A DNA stretch of 64,000 bases from an uncultured Lachnospiraceae bacterium (GCA_947625775.1 CANQPM010000010.1:1-64000); one strand, 5' to 3'. Numbered from the stretch's first letter, positions 24,976 to 33,944 are shown. Notes: generated by a model from the letters alone, not told the origin. Made by a program: numbers and translations.

Positions 24976-25022
24976 TTGTGTGCTACCTCTTGTGTGCTAC
25001 TTGTGTGCTACCTGTGTGCTAC
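24976..25022. repeat. Short tandem TGTGTGCTAC repeat
   Basis: TGTGTGCTAC appears four times in 47 bp with spacers of 1-3 bases. It lies in the non-coding gap 24756-25088, in which no gene is seen. Confidence 0.7.
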
Positions 25023-25088
25023 GTGGCAAAATTTAAGGCTTCCGCTGACAATTTACATCAACGAAAGCCCTTGATTTTACTGTATTCT

Positions 25089-26105
25089 TTAGAATTTGCC
25101 AGCCTTAGCCGCTTCCTCCACCGAAACAGCCACAGCCACCGTAGCGCCAACCATCGGGTTGTTGCCCATGCCAATCAAGCCCATCATCTCAACATGCGCG
25201 GGAACTGATGAAGAACCTGCGAACTGAGCGTCTGAATGCATACGCCCCAAAGTATCTGTCATACCGTAAGAGGCGGGACCTGCAGCCATATTGTCGGGAT
25301 GGAGTGTACGACCTGTACCACCGCCTGAAGCAACTGAGAAATACTTCTTGCCTGCCTCAATTCTCTCCTTCTTGTATGTACCTGCAACAGGATGCTGAAA
25401 TCTTGTAGGATTGGTTGAGTTACCTGTGATAGATACGTCAACATTCTCCTTCCACATGATGGCAACGCCTTCGCATACATCATTTGCGCCATAGCAGTTT
25501 ACCTTGCCGCGAGGACCGTTAGGATCTGAGTATGACTTTCTGAATACTTCCTTTACAGTGTTTGTATAAGGATCATACTCTGTCTCAACAAATGTAAATC
25601 CATTGATACGCGCGATAATCTCCGCAGCGTCTTTTCCAAGACCGTTAAGAATAACCCTGAGCGGTTTCTGGCGAACCTTGTTTGCCTTCTCAGCGATACC
25701 GATAGCGCCCTCTGCCGCCGCAAATGACTCATGACCTGCAAGGAAGCAGAAGCACTCTGTCTCTTCTTCAAGAAGCATCTTGCCTAAATTACCATGTCCA
25801 AGACCAACCTTACGGTTGTCCGCAACTGAACCAGGTACACAGAAAGCCTGTAAGCCTTCTCCAATCGCAGCAGCCGCGTCAGCAGCCTTTCTGCAGCCTT
25901 TTTTGATCGCGATTGCAGCACCTACAGTGTATGCCCAGCAAGCATTCTCAAAGCAGATAGGCTGTATCTTCTTAACCTGATCGTATACGTCAAGACCTGC
26001 GTCCTTTGTGATTTTCTCCGCTTCTTCAAGTGAGGAAATACCGTAGCTATTTAAAACCTCGGTAATTTTATCTATTCTTCTTTCATAGGATTCGAATAAT
26101 GCCAT
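25089..26105 (-). CDS. GGGtGRT protein
   Basis: A 338-residue cytosolic protein of the family named after its Gly-rich signature, here SVASGGGTGRTLHPDNMAAG. It also has SGAHES-like VGLGHGNLGKMLLEEETECF, AGHESFAAAEGAIG and a C-terminal GLIGMGNNPMVGATVAVAVS. The biochemical role is not established; it is almost always encoded with an Fe-S scaffold-like protein, as here (3-bp gap), so a role in metal-cluster metabolism is inferred. No catalytic residues can be assigned with confidence. Confidence 0.93.
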   Translation of the reverse strand: MALFESYERRIDKITEVLNSYGISSLEEAEKITKDAGLDVYDQVKKIQPICFENACWAYTVGAAIAIKKGCRKAADAAAAIGEGLQAFCVPGSVADNRKVGLGHGNLGKMLLEEETECFCFLAGHESFAAAEGAIGIAEKANKVRQKPLRVILNGLGKDAAEIIARINGFTFVETEYDPYTNTVKEVFRKSYSDPNGPRGKVNCYGANDVCEGVAIMWKENVDVSITGNSTNPTRFQHPVAGTYKKERIEAGKKYFSVASGGGTGRTLHPDNMAAGPASYGMTDTLGRMHSDAQFAGSSSVPAHVEMMGLIGMGNNPMVGATVAVAVSVEEAAKAGKF

Positions 26106-26107
26106 AA

Positions 26108-26812
26108 TTATTTTACCTCCTTATCTGTTCTCGGGTCAATAATCTTAACGGCATCAGCAACGCGTCCGTACTGACCTGACGCCTTTTCCCAAGCTGTGTT
26201 TGGATCATCGCCCTTCTTGATGAAGTCCGTCATCTTGCCAAGGCTTACAAACTTGTAGCCGATAATCTTGTCGTCCGCGTCAAGAGCGATACCCGTAACA
26301 TAGCCCTCTGCCATCTCAAGATAACGAGGTCCCTTCTTTAATGTGCCGTACATAGTGCCGACCTGGCTTCTAAGACCCTTACCCAAGTCTTCAAGGCCAG
26401 CACCTACAGCAAGGCCTTCCTCAGAGAATGCCGACTGTGAACGTCCGTAAACAATCTGGAGGAACAGCTCCCTCATAGCCGTGTTGATAGCGTCACATAC
26501 AAGGTCTGTATTCAATGCTTCGAGAACAGTCCTGCCAGGAAGGATTTCAGCCGCCATCGCAGCCGAATGTGTCATGCCTGAGCAGCCAATCGTCTCAACT
26601 AATGCTTCCTGAATGATACCCTCTTTTACATTAAGCGAAAGCTTGCATGCACCCTGCTGAGGAGCGCACCAGCCAATGCCATGTGTAAAACCTGAAATAT
26701 CCTTCACATCTTTTGCTTTTACCCATTTTGCTTCTTCGGGAATAGGTGCACAGCCATGATTGCCGTCGCGGGCAACTGTACACATTTCTTCAACTTCTTT
26801 TGAATAAATCAT
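26108..26812 (-). CDS. NifU/IscU-like iron-sulfur cluster assembly scaffold protein
   Basis: A 234-residue protein starting MIYSKEVEEMCTVARDGNHG, with Cys-containing segments expected of IscU-like scaffolds: HGIGWCAPQQGACKLSLNV, ETIGCSGMTHSAAMAA and LVCDAINTAMRELFL. It is longer than classical IscU (~130-150) because of an added C-terminal region (about residues 130-234). The start is fixed by AGGAG upstream; the longer frame has no ribosome binding site. First gene of a two-gene operon with the GGGtGRT protein. Confidence 0.9.
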   Translation of the reverse strand: MIYSKEVEEMCTVARDGNHGCAPIPEEAKWVKAKDVKDISGFTHGIGWCAPQQGACKLSLNVKEGIIQEALVETIGCSGMTHSAAMAAEILPGRTVLEALNTDLVCDAINTAMRELFLQIVYGRSQSAFSEEGLAVGAGLEDLGKGLRSQVGTMYGTLKKGPRYLEMAEGYVTGIALDADDKIIGYKFVSLGKMTDFIKKGDDPNTAWEKASGQYGRVADAVKIIDPRTDKEVK

Positions 26813-26916
26813 GTGAAAACTCCTTTCGATTACAAAATTAATATTACACACACAAATATTGTCGCACAATTTCCTAAAAATAGCAATTAAAAAATAGTAT
26901 TTTCGTCAAATTTTTA

Positions 26917-27582
26917 TCAATTTTTATCTACGACTACCCCGTCTTTTTTGAAAATGCTGTCTGCCTTGATAAAACCGCGCACTGACGAAGTCGGGTACAC
27001 GTTTGTGCCGCGCCCGATTACCGTGCCAGGGTTCAAAACGCTGTTGCAGCCTATTTCCACGTTGTCGCCGAGCATTGCGCCCATTTTTTTCAAACCAGTT
27101 TCAATGCTGCCAAAGCTTGATTTTACTACGACAAGGCTTTTATCGCTCTTTACGTTTGAGGTTATCGATCCCGCGCCCATATGCGCCTTGAAACCGAGTA
27201 TGCTGTCGCCGACGTAATTGTAATGCGGCACTTGGACTTTGTTGAATAAAATCACGTTTTTAAGCTCTGTGGAATTGCCGACTACCGCGCCCTTTCCTAC
27301 TATCGCATTGCCGCGTATGAACGCGCAATGGCGTATTTCCGCGTCTTCGTCTATTATGCAGGGACCGTTTATGTATGCCGTCGGGGCTACCGTCGCGGAT
27401 TTTGCTATCCAAATATTTTCTCCGCGCTTTTCATACCTGTCTTGCGGCAGTGTATTGCCAAGCTCGACAATATATGCGCTGATTTTCGGCAACAGCTCCC
27501 ATGGATATGTTGCGCCATCAAAAAGCGGCGCGGCGATCGTTTCAGTTAAATCGTATAGGTTTTTTATCTGCATTTGTTCCAT
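26917..27582 (-). CDS. Left-handed beta-helix sugar-nucleotide pyrophosphorylase-like protein
   Basis: A 221-residue hexapeptide-repeat protein with a short helical N-terminus and a beta-helix (IWIAKSATVAPTAYINGPCI, IDEDAEIRHCAFIRGNAIVG, MGAMLGDNVEIGCNSVLNPG). It resembles the C-terminal half of GlmU/UDP-GlcNAc pyrophosphorylase-type proteins but has no nucleotidyltransferase domain (no LAAGxGTRM), so it is probably an acyltransferase or ligand-binding stand-alone helix. GGAGG lies 12 bases upstream of the first ATG; the second ATG is also possible. Confidence 0.8.
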   Translation of the reverse strand: MEQMQIKNLYDLTETIAAPLFDGATYPWELLPKISAYIVELGNTLPQDRYEKRGENIWIAKSATVAPTAYINGPCIIDEDAEIRHCAFIRGNAIVGKGAVVGNSTELKNVILFNKVQVPHYNYVGDSILGFKAHMGAGSITSNVKSDKSLVVVKSSFGSIETGLKKMGAMLGDNVEIGCNSVLNPGTVIGRGTNVYPTSSVRGFIKADSIFKKDGVVVDKN

Positions 27583-27667
27583 GATAATAATAATCCTCCA
27601 TTTTAGGCGTTTCCTTTATTATATATCAGATTAAGGCATAAGTACAGAAAATATTTTTACGGCTAAT

Positions 27668-27865
27668 CTTTTGCCAGTTACTGAATATACGCATATCGAT
27701 TTAATATCAAATTTAACAGCGCCCGCTTATTCTCGAAGCTCTATCATAGCGGGTTTCAAAGACAGATTCTCCTGCTTTCATATTCTTCGGGGACTTTATA
27801 TATATCGCCCCCTTGTGATTACAGGATATCCATTTCCCGCCGCTGTGCGAAATAATGACCACTGA
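27668..27865 (-). pseudogene. Decayed duplicate of the NUDIX domain at 30.4-30.6 kb
   Basis: The plus-strand text around 27671-27720 (ACTGAATATACGCATATCG, AAATTTAACAGCGCC) matches the NUDIX-coding strip at 30420-30470 almost base for base. Weaker matches continue through 27860 (TCTCCTGCTT, CCCATT-like). On the minus strand it corresponds to the region around and after the NUDIX box, with frameshifts. The rest of the 27583-28000 gap shows no gene. Confidence 0.75.
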
Positions 27866-28000
27866 CTATAGCAATACTAATAGCAAATACTAAAAATATC
27901 TCTGCATTATGTTGAAATAAATCAGCTTAAATGATAGTATAAAATTATCGGTTCGCTAATCAATTTTTTAAATTACAAATTTAAATGAAAGGAAGTACAT

Positions 28001-28741
28001 ATGGAACAGAAAATAAAGGGAAAATGTAAATACTGCGGTGCCGAATATACAATTGGTTATATGGGCAAGCATTTAAAGTCATGCCGTATGCGCCAGTCTA
28101 AGCTGTCAAGTGAAAAAGGTACTAAAAAGTGCGGATATTTTCTTTTAAAAATCTATGCAAAATACGATAGGGATTATTGGCTGTTTATTGAGATAAGCGA
28201 AAATGCTACCTTGATGAATTTGGATGATTTTCTGAGGGATATATGGCTGGAATGCTGCGGACATCTAAGTGCATTTGAAATAGACGGCATAAGTTATGAG
28301 GTTGCGCCTTATGACGATGGATTTGGCGAGCCTGCCGAGGACATGAATCACAAGCTCAAAACCGTCCTGCGCACAGGAATGACTTTTGATTATGAGTATG
28401 ATTTTGGCTCAACGACAGAGCTTAAAATATCAGTCGAGGATTACAGGATTGGAACCCAAAAGAAAGAAAAGCTGACAATTCTCTCAAGGAACAATCCGCC
28501 AGTTATCATGTGCAGCAATTGCGGCAAAAAGCCCGCTGCGGCTGTACATGCTGAATATATGTGGGACGGCGATGGATTTTTCTGCGAAGACTGCATTAAA
28601 ACATTGGACGATGATGAGCAGGAGTTCCTGTTAGATGTATGTAATTCACCGCGTATGGGAGTCTGTGCATATAATGGAAGCGATATTTATCCCGACCAAT
28701 TTGTGCCTGATGTTGAACCGCCTGCTTCAAAAAAATCATAA
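28001..28741 (+). CDS. IS1096-passenger TnpR-like / pRiA4b ORF-3-like protein
   Basis: A 246-residue protein. N-terminal zinc-finger-like motif (GKCKYCGAEYTIGYMGKHLK with C and H pairs), then the pRiA4b ORF-3 domain (FLLKIYAKYDRDYWLFIEI, LDDFLRDIWLECCGHLSAF, MTFDYEYDFGSTTELKISV), and a C-terminal Cys-rich zinc ribbon (MCSNCGKKPAA, FCEDCIK). These proteins are widespread and not proven recombinases despite the name. GAAAGGAAG lies upstream of the ATG. One of few plus-strand genes here. Confidence 0.85.
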   Translation: MEQKIKGKCKYCGAEYTIGYMGKHLKSCRMRQSKLSSEKGTKKCGYFLLKIYAKYDRDYWLFIEISENATLMNLDDFLRDIWLECCGHLSAFEIDGISYEVAPYDDGFGEPAEDMNHKLKTVLRTGMTFDYEYDFGSTTELKISVEDYRIGTQKKEKLTILSRNNPPVIMCSNCGKKPAAAVHAEYMWDGDGFFCEDCIKTLDDDEQEFLLDVCNSPRMGVCAYNGSDIYPDQFVPDVEPPASKKS

Positions 28742-28780
28742 AAATAATTTCCACTTACTGATATCTTTTTGATAATTCAG

Positions 28781-28832
28781 AAGCTGCCACACTAAGTAAA
28801 ATCTATACAAATTAATGTGGCAGCTTTTTTTA
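28781..28832 (+). terminator. Terminator after TnpR-like gene
   Basis: AAGCTGCCACA pairs perfectly with TGTGGCAGCTT, followed by a T7 run, 40 bp after the stop. It lies between convergent genes and may serve both. Confidence 0.9.
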
Positions 28833-28841
28833 CAGCCTTCC

Positions 28842-29423
28842 TCAATCTGTCACTATACGCAAATCACAGCGCTCTTCTATCCGATATGCCGAAAAATACT
28901 GCTCCTCCAGCGGAATCCAACGCTCGCGGAAAACTGCCGCCTGTGATTCGCCGTTACGTTGCAAAATCCTCTCCATCTGCTCATGCTCGGAAATACTCAA
29001 AAAAATACGTAAATCATACGCCGCCCACAATGCTGGATGGCAGCTATACGAGCCTTCCACAATATTTACCGCACAGGCGCGCGCCTTAACAGGCGGTTTT
29101 AACGACTGTGTACTACAGTCATACGGCTGATATGTGACATATTCCGCTCCGTTTCTCAGCGGCAGCAGGATTTCCGAATAAAATCGCTCATAGTCAACAT
29201 TACCGCCAGCCTCACTAATCCTCTCTGCCGTGCGCTGTTCGGGGCGCAGAAAATAATCGTCCATATGAAAAACCGCGCAATCCATCTGTTTTTGCAGGCA
29301 CGCCGCAAGAGTTGTCTTTCCTGCGGCGCATCTGCCGTCAATTGCAATGATTAGTGGCTGCCTGTCTGACGAAAGTGCCGAAACAGCTTTTATGATTTTG
29401 TCCGTCGCACCCTGCATTTGCAT
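28842..29423 (-). CDS. Uridine-kinase-like P-loop kinase
   Basis: A 193-residue P-loop NTPase: Walker A AIDGRCAAGKTTLA, then FHMDDYFL (substrate-side Asp pair), LKPPVKARACAVNIVEGSYS and the lid region ERILQRNGESQAAVFRERWI. The fold matches uridine/phosphoribulokinase-like kinases, but the substrate may be a vitamin precursor or nucleoside. It follows the ECF S component by one base (TGATATG), so the pair is probably a salvage operon in which the kinase traps the imported compound. Confidence 0.8.
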   Translation of the reverse strand: MQMQGATDKIIKAVSALSSDRQPLIIAIDGRCAAGKTTLAACLQKQMDCAVFHMDDYFLRPEQRTAERISEAGGNVDYERFYSEILLPLRNGAEYVTYQPYDCSTQSLKPPVKARACAVNIVEGSYSCHPALWAAYDLRIFLSISEHEQMERILQRNGESQAAVFRERWIPLEEQYFSAYRIEERCDLRIVTD

Positions 29424-29424
29424 A

Positions 29425-29997
29425 TCAGTTTGCCTCTAATTCGGGTTGTTTCTTTTTAGCGCGCCGAAACGGCACAAGCTTTGTGCGATCAAGCGCTACC
29501 ATAATCATAGGAATCAGCACAAGCTGCAAAATAATTCCTGGGATTGCGTTAAGCAGCGCGCCGCCGATAAACATCTGGAAAGTAAACGCATTGCCGCCAA
29601 GCCCGAGCAGCACAGCCTGCACCACGCCCCAGACAATGCGCCCTGCAACCATTGCCATCAGCATACAGCGGTACAGCGCCTTTGTGCATTGCCAGCGTGA
29701 TTTTTCATATAAAAAACCCGCGACAAAAGCGTATGTGGCAAGCTCAAATGCCATGCTCACAGCCGTGGGATATAAAGGCGGCATTCCAAAAAGAAACGAG
29801 CGGAAAACAGGAAGGATAAATGCCATAGGAAGACCATATTTCCAGCCGCATACCAGCGCGCAGAGAAATACAGGTATGTGCATTGGCAGGAGCATATTTC
29901 CGATTTGCTGTATCTGCCCCGTAAAGAAAGGCAGCACAAGTCCTATCGCAAGAAACATTGCCGTAAGCGTAAGATTTTTAATAGTTTTGTTTTTCAT
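29425..29997 (-). CDS. ECF transporter S component
   Basis: A 190-residue membrane protein with six hydrophobic segments. Its N-terminus (LTLTAMFLAIGLVLPFFTGQ) and QIGNMLLPMHIPVFLCALVC are characteristic of energy-coupling-factor substrate-binding (S) subunits. The AxxxA-like ALx pattern for EcfT contact lies in the first helix. Shared EcfA/EcfT must be encoded elsewhere. Start set at MKNKTIK by AGGAG with eight-base spacing. Ligand unknown; see the kinase partner. A compact leader hairpin precedes it. Confidence 0.85.
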   Translation of the reverse strand: MKNKTIKNLTLTAMFLAIGLVLPFFTGQIQQIGNMLLPMHIPVFLCALVCGWKYGLPMAFILPVFRSFLFGMPPLYPTAVSMAFELATYAFVAGFLYEKSRWQCTKALYRCMLMAMVAGRIVWGVVQAVLLGLGGNAFTFQMFIGGALLNAIPGIILQLVLIPMIMVALDRTKLVPFRRAKKKQPELEAN

Positions 29998-30025
29998 GTC
30001 TAACACTCCTTTTCTGGCTTATTTA

Positions 30026-30056
30026 TTGATAAGAAATCCTTTCGGATTCACATCAA
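30026..30056 (-). promoter_or_regulatory. Leader hairpin upstream of ECF S component
   Basis: On the minus strand TTGAT pairs with ATCAA around GAATCC-GAAA-GGATTT, a stem capped by a GNRA tetraloop, 28 bp before the start. It does not match a riboswitch class that I can name. Confidence 0.35.
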
Positions 30057-30061
30057 TTAAT

Positions 30062-30123
30062 ATAGGTATTTGCGAAACTCTGTTCAACAACATAGAATTT
30101 AGAACACATTCGCAATTACCTAT
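30062..30123. repeat. Dispersed palindromic repeat, complete copy
   Basis: ATAGGTATTTGCGAA and TTCGCAATTACCTAT are terminal inverted repeats (14 of 15 match) bounding a 62-bp element with the core CTCTGTTCAACAACATAGAA. The same core recurs at 22455, 56334 and 56490. It is short and carries no gene, so it is MITE- or REP-like. Confidence 0.7.
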
Positions 30124-30224
30124 TACATTAATAATTTTGCCTTTGTCATTTTTAATAAATTTTTTCTGTCAAATTCATTATACCGCTAAGACACCGACGT
30201 TGTAAAGGTTGATTTTTGGCGACT

Positions 30225-31460
30225 CTACGACTCTGTCTGCAGGTATTTTTCAATCAGTTTTGGCTGTATCAACGGGTATGTCCAGTTTTCGGGCAGCTTG
30301 TCCATAAGCGCAACTTTCTCTATTTCATGCTCCAAAATACCCGAAAATTCCATTATTTCCGCAAAGAATAGCAAGCCAAACGATTCTTCTCCTGTTTCAT
30401 TTGCAATGGTTTTACCTGTCACTGAATATACGCATATCGGTTTGATGTCAAATTTAACAGCGCCTGTTTCCTCACGAAGCTCTCTCTCAGCAGTTTCCAT
30501 GATTGTCTCTCCTGCTTCCCGATGACCTCCAGGAACTTCGTATGTATCACGTTCCTTGTGTTTGCAGAATACCCATCTGCCGTCGCTTTTTGAGATAATA
30601 ACTGCGAATTTCAGCAGCTCGTCATCAACCGTATCATAAAATTTTACTTTCGGCATATCGCTCTCCTTATTAACAACAGTACACAGCTTTCCCTTGAGGA
30701 CATACCCTATCTTTTCATAGCAGGCATTTGACGCAGTATAATCCGCGTCTGTATAAAGCATTGGCACACAGCCTGCGTCTTTTGCACGTTTTGTCACCTG
30801 ATAAACCAGATTTTCGGCATAATGCCTCCTGCGGAACTCAGGGCGGGTAAACACAAGATTAACCGATGCCATACTGCCCTGCACCGCATACTTGCAGCTT
30901 GCCACATTATTTCCATTTTCATCTTTCCAGAAAAACATATTTCCTGTGTTTATAAATTTTTCCGCGTCAAGGCGGTAAGCATCGCGGCTCTTTTTGTCGA
31001 TGCCTATTTCCCTGTGGAATAAATCCATAAAATCAACCAATTCATTAATGTCCTTCTCACGGCACTGGTATATAGAGCCGTCAGCTGCATTGAGTGGCTT
31101 TATGGGATTAGGACAGTCATATGCAAACATATTCGTGGAAATCGAAAGCGCCTTGCCATCCATAGCTGCCCTTTTAATAAAAAACTCTGCCAAATCATAT
31201 TTGAGGTTAAAATGGTATTTGCCATTTAATAAGGAATATTCTGACGCTGTCTGGTACGCCTTCTCCATTTCAGCGGCTGTCGCATCATCAGGAGTCCATA
31301 TCCATACAGGATACGGCTCGCGCGTAAAACAGATAATCAGCCTTTCATGGTCGGTCAAAAGCAGCCCGCACTTTCCGCTAATGATACGGCGCAGCACAAA
31401 AAATGTATATTTGTCATTCTCCAGTATTCTAAAATCTCTTTCATCTGCAAAATTGTCCAT
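30225..31460 (-). CDS. GNAT acetyltransferase-NUDIX hydrolase fusion
   Basis: A 411-residue two-domain protein. The N-terminal two thirds hold a GNAT fold, with the acetyl-CoA pyrophosphate loop in NLVFTRPEFRRRHYAENLVY and CYEKIGYVLKGKL. The C-terminal third is NUDIX, with box GGHREAGETIMETAERELREETGA split over its usual 23 residues (GG-HREAGETIMETAE, then RELREETGA). NUDIX part resembles 8-oxo-dGTP diphosphatases. Start MDNFADERDF is fixed by GGAGG. A broken copy of the NUDIX region lies at 27.7 kb. Confidence 0.88.
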   Translation of the reverse strand: MDNFADERDFRILENDKYTFFVLRRIISGKCGLLLTDHERLIICFTREPYPVWIWTPDDATAAEMEKAYQTASEYSLLNGKYHFNLKYDLAEFFIKRAAMDGKALSISTNMFAYDCPNPIKPLNAADGSIYQCREKDINELVDFMDLFHREIGIDKKSRDAYRLDAEKFINTGNMFFWKDENGNNVASCKYAVQGSMASVNLVFTRPEFRRRHYAENLVYQVTKRAKDAGCVPMLYTDADYTASNACYEKIGYVLKGKLCTVVNKESDMPKVKFYDTVDDELLKFAVIISKSDGRWVFCKHKERDTYEVPGGHREAGETIMETAERELREETGAVKFDIKPICVYSVTGKTIANETGEESFGLLFFAEIMEFSGILEHEIEKVALMDKLPENWTYPLIQPKLIEKYLQTES

Positions 31461-31640
31461 ATCACACCTCCGATTTAGCTGTTCCGTAAATACTAACACA
31501 TATCGGCATAAAAGTCCAGTTTTCAAATTTTATAAGCTTTAAATTTTTTCAAAATATACCGCACAAATCTCTCCGCTAAACCCATGCCGTTCCTGTTATG
31601 TACATTGTGCTTGGCATATGCTTCGCGCTTATCGGAGGGG

Positions 31641-32585
31641 TTATTTACAAGCATCAGGAAATAAAGGGAAGGTAGTGTCAAATTCCCGCAGAAACAGCAG
31701 GTTATCTATTGTGATTATTGATTTACACCAGTTTTCGGCGACATACCATTCCTTGTAGTCGTTGTACCACGTCCATGGGACATTAAATGAACCGTCAGGA
31801 AGCTGAGTGTTTTTGATATATTCGCACTCAGCACGGCGGAGTTCTTCTAAGTCTTTGCTGTAAAATCTGCTTTGGCGTGATGGCATAAACTCCGACGGTC
31901 TTGGAATGTATTCGCCCCAGCGCGAAGTATCGCGGCAGATGGATTTATCTACGATTTCATCAAGCTTTGCAAGAAACGATTTACCGTCAAACGGCATACA
32001 GCCTGCTTCTTTGCAGTAATCATAAAGCGAGATAAAACAGCCTGCGATATGCCGCTCAATCGGCGCGCTATTTATAAACCACTCTGCCGCTTCTTTTGCG
32101 ATTTTGATGCCTTTTTCGCGCAAAGCGCTCCCACTGTCGGCGTATTTGATGATAAAACCTGCAAGCGCCGCAGATGGATTATACTCAAACAGGCTGCCCT
32201 GTTCAGGATATTTCCACCATACTGCGCAAGGACAGTCGTTGTTTGACGGAACTGTATTCATCCATTGGTGGTTATGCGCAGAGTCAAAATCTGAGCCGCT
32301 TTCAAGATAGTTTAAGATGCCTTTGACAATCGGATGCGTGCGCTCTGTCCCGCCGATTTTACTAATATATACAGTTGCTTTCCACACACCCATCGGCGTG
32401 GAGGCAGGATTAAAATTATCCGCCTCTATTCCCCAGCCAAAACCGCCGTCGTGGTTTTGATAAGCTGACAGGGCGGATATCACGTCTTCGGCAGAACCTT
32501 TTTCAAAGTGATGCCTGAAAATTGCCAAGTCTATCGGACGGGCGTTTCTCAAAATAAATGCGCGTGCTTTTTCGTAGGTGTTCAT
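31641..32585 (-). CDS. Alpha-toroid (prenyltransferase/cyclase-like) hypothetical protein
   Basis: A 314-residue soluble protein. ISALSAYQNHDGGFGWGIEA and TQLPDGSFNVPWTWYND resemble the QW-type repeats of squalene cyclases and prenyltransferase beta subunits, implying an alpha/alpha toroid. The catalytic DxDD motif of cyclases is not seen, so the catalytic function is unknown. GGAG upstream supports MNTYEKARAF as the start. Followed on the same strand by unrelated genes. Confidence 0.7.
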   Translation of the reverse strand: MNTYEKARAFILRNARPIDLAIFRHHFEKGSAEDVISALSAYQNHDGGFGWGIEADNFNPASTPMGVWKATVYISKIGGTERTHPIVKGILNYLESGSDFDSAHNHQWMNTVPSNNDCPCAVWWKYPEQGSLFEYNPSAALAGFIIKYADSGSALREKGIKIAKEAAEWFINSAPIERHIAGCFISLYDYCKEAGCMPFDGKSFLAKLDEIVDKSICRDTSRWGEYIPRPSEFMPSRQSRFYSKDLEELRRAECEYIKNTQLPDGSFNVPWTWYNDYKEWYVAENWCKSIITIDNLLFLREFDTTFPLFPDACK

Positions 32586-32632
32586 TGTAAATTCTCCTTT
32601 CAATCGGGTTTTAAGCTTGTTACTCTTTAATT

Positions 32633-33502
32633 TTACAGAACACTCTGCGGATTGTCTTGTAAAAATCCGACATGTGCGATTTTAAGCGCATGTGTCGGCG
32701 TCATGCCATGACGAGAACGAAAGTCATTCAAAAGATGCGGCTGGTCTGTGTAGCCGTATTTTTCTACCATATTCAAAATATCCGCACCGCCGCGGGCAAG
32801 CTCCTGCCATACAAGCTGATAGCGTATCAGATTTGAGAGAGTTTTTGGACTGATGCCGACGCTGTCTGCGAAAATGCGCTCCATTTTCCGCTCCGACATA
32901 GCATTGATGCGTGCAATTTCGGATATTTTTCTGTGTCCGTGGTACTTTATCATATCGTTTACCGCGTTCATAAAATCATAGTTAAGGCGGTCTGAATTAA
33001 GCCTGCGAAGAAAAACCTCCTCCGCTGCGCGCGCTCTTTCGGTCAGTGTGTTGAAGCGTAAAGCAATCTCTGTCAGCTCGGCTGTGATGCCTTGAAAAAA
33101 TTCGTCCGGATGATATGCTTGGTTTTTCGTATGCCGAAAGCTTTCAGGGCTGAACAGCATCGCTGTCCAAAAAAAGAAGCGAATGCCAAAGATTGATGAT
33201 GAGACGGCTGCGTCTGTCGCCTCGCAGGATTGGTATGTATGCTCGTCCATTGCGCAAAAGCTGGCATCAATTGTGTGATTGGAATGATTGACTTTGATGA
33301 TTATGTCCATGCAAGTGTCGGGAATTACAAGGCGTCCCGATGTCTTTGGCTGTATCTGCGGATGTTCATTTCCCCAAAAACAGCGGACATACGGCTTTAG
33401 AGCATCGCTTGGCGGCAGCTCGCAATAGTCGTTGTTTTTCAAAAACGGCGTAGATGTCAAGGGATGATATGAAAGAGACAGGGTGCTTAATTTCTGGTTC
33501 AT
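32633..33502 (-). CDS. AraC-family transcriptional regulator
   Basis: A 289-residue regulator. The N-terminal sensing domain (KPYVRCFWGNEHPQ, GRLVIPDTCMDIIIKVN) resembles the DUF6597-type domain of AraC regulators. The C-terminal AraC HTH pair reads ISEIARINAMSERKMERIFA and NMVEKYGYTDQPHLLNDFRS, then HGMTPTHAL. GGAG seven bases upstream supports MNQKLSTLSL as start. Encoded 19 bp after the ASCH gene and may be co-transcribed with it. Confidence 0.9.
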   Translation of the reverse strand: MNQKLSTLSLSYHPLTSTPFLKNNDYCELPPSDALKPYVRCFWGNEHPQIQPKTSGRLVIPDTCMDIIIKVNHSNHTIDASFCAMDEHTYQSCEATDAAVSSSIFGIRFFFWTAMLFSPESFRHTKNQAYHPDEFFQGITAELTEIALRFNTLTERARAAEEVFLRRLNSDRLNYDFMNAVNDMIKYHGHRKISEIARINAMSERKMERIFADSVGISPKTLSNLIRYQLVWQELARGGADILNMVEKYGYTDQPHLLNDFRSRHGMTPTHALKIAHVGFLQDNPQSVL

Positions 33503-33521
33503 TTCACTACTCCTAACCAAA

Positions 33522-33944
33522 CTAAGGAAAAACCTTTTCAAATTCTTCGCAGACCACTTTCATTTTCTCATCAAACTTCTTGCCGATAGCGTTCATCTCC
33601 TTTATAAAAAACGCCCGATGAACTGCTTTCCAGTATTCAAGGGACAGATCTCCTTCACCCTCACGATATGCGTGATCCGGTGACACTTCGTCAAACGGAA
33701 TCACATAGACTTTCGTTGTTTTGACAATACATACCGCATTATCATGGGAGTCTAATACGATACTGTATTCTCCGATCTTTGGGAGCGGTTCATTTTCGGC
33801 ATCGTAAACAGGATACGCTGACGAAGTAGCCGTCTTTCTTTCGGCTAATACAAGTTCTGCCAGTCTGTCGGCATCTGTCCCAAAGCTCCATGTTTCATAT
33901 TCTCCATCAACACCAAATTGTTTCCACATTCTCTCCGCATCCAT
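33522..33944 (-). CDS. ASCH domain protein
   Basis: A 140-residue protein with the ASCH beta-barrel: WSFGTDADRLAELVLAERKT, then ATSSAYPVYDAENEPLPKIG, YSIVLDSHDNAVCIVKTTKV and FIKEMNAIGKKFDEKMKVVC. ASCH proteins bind nucleic acids or modified nucleosides; some hydrolyse N4-acetylcytidine, but the substrate here is unknown. GGAGG lies ten bases before the ATG. Confidence 0.88.
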   Translation of the reverse strand: MDAERMWKQFGVDGEYETWSFGTDADRLAELVLAERKTATSSAYPVYDAENEPLPKIGEYSIVLDSHDNAVCIVKTTKVYVIPFDEVSPDHAYREGEGDLSLEYWKAVHRAFFIKEMNAIGKKFDEKMKVVCEEFEKVFP

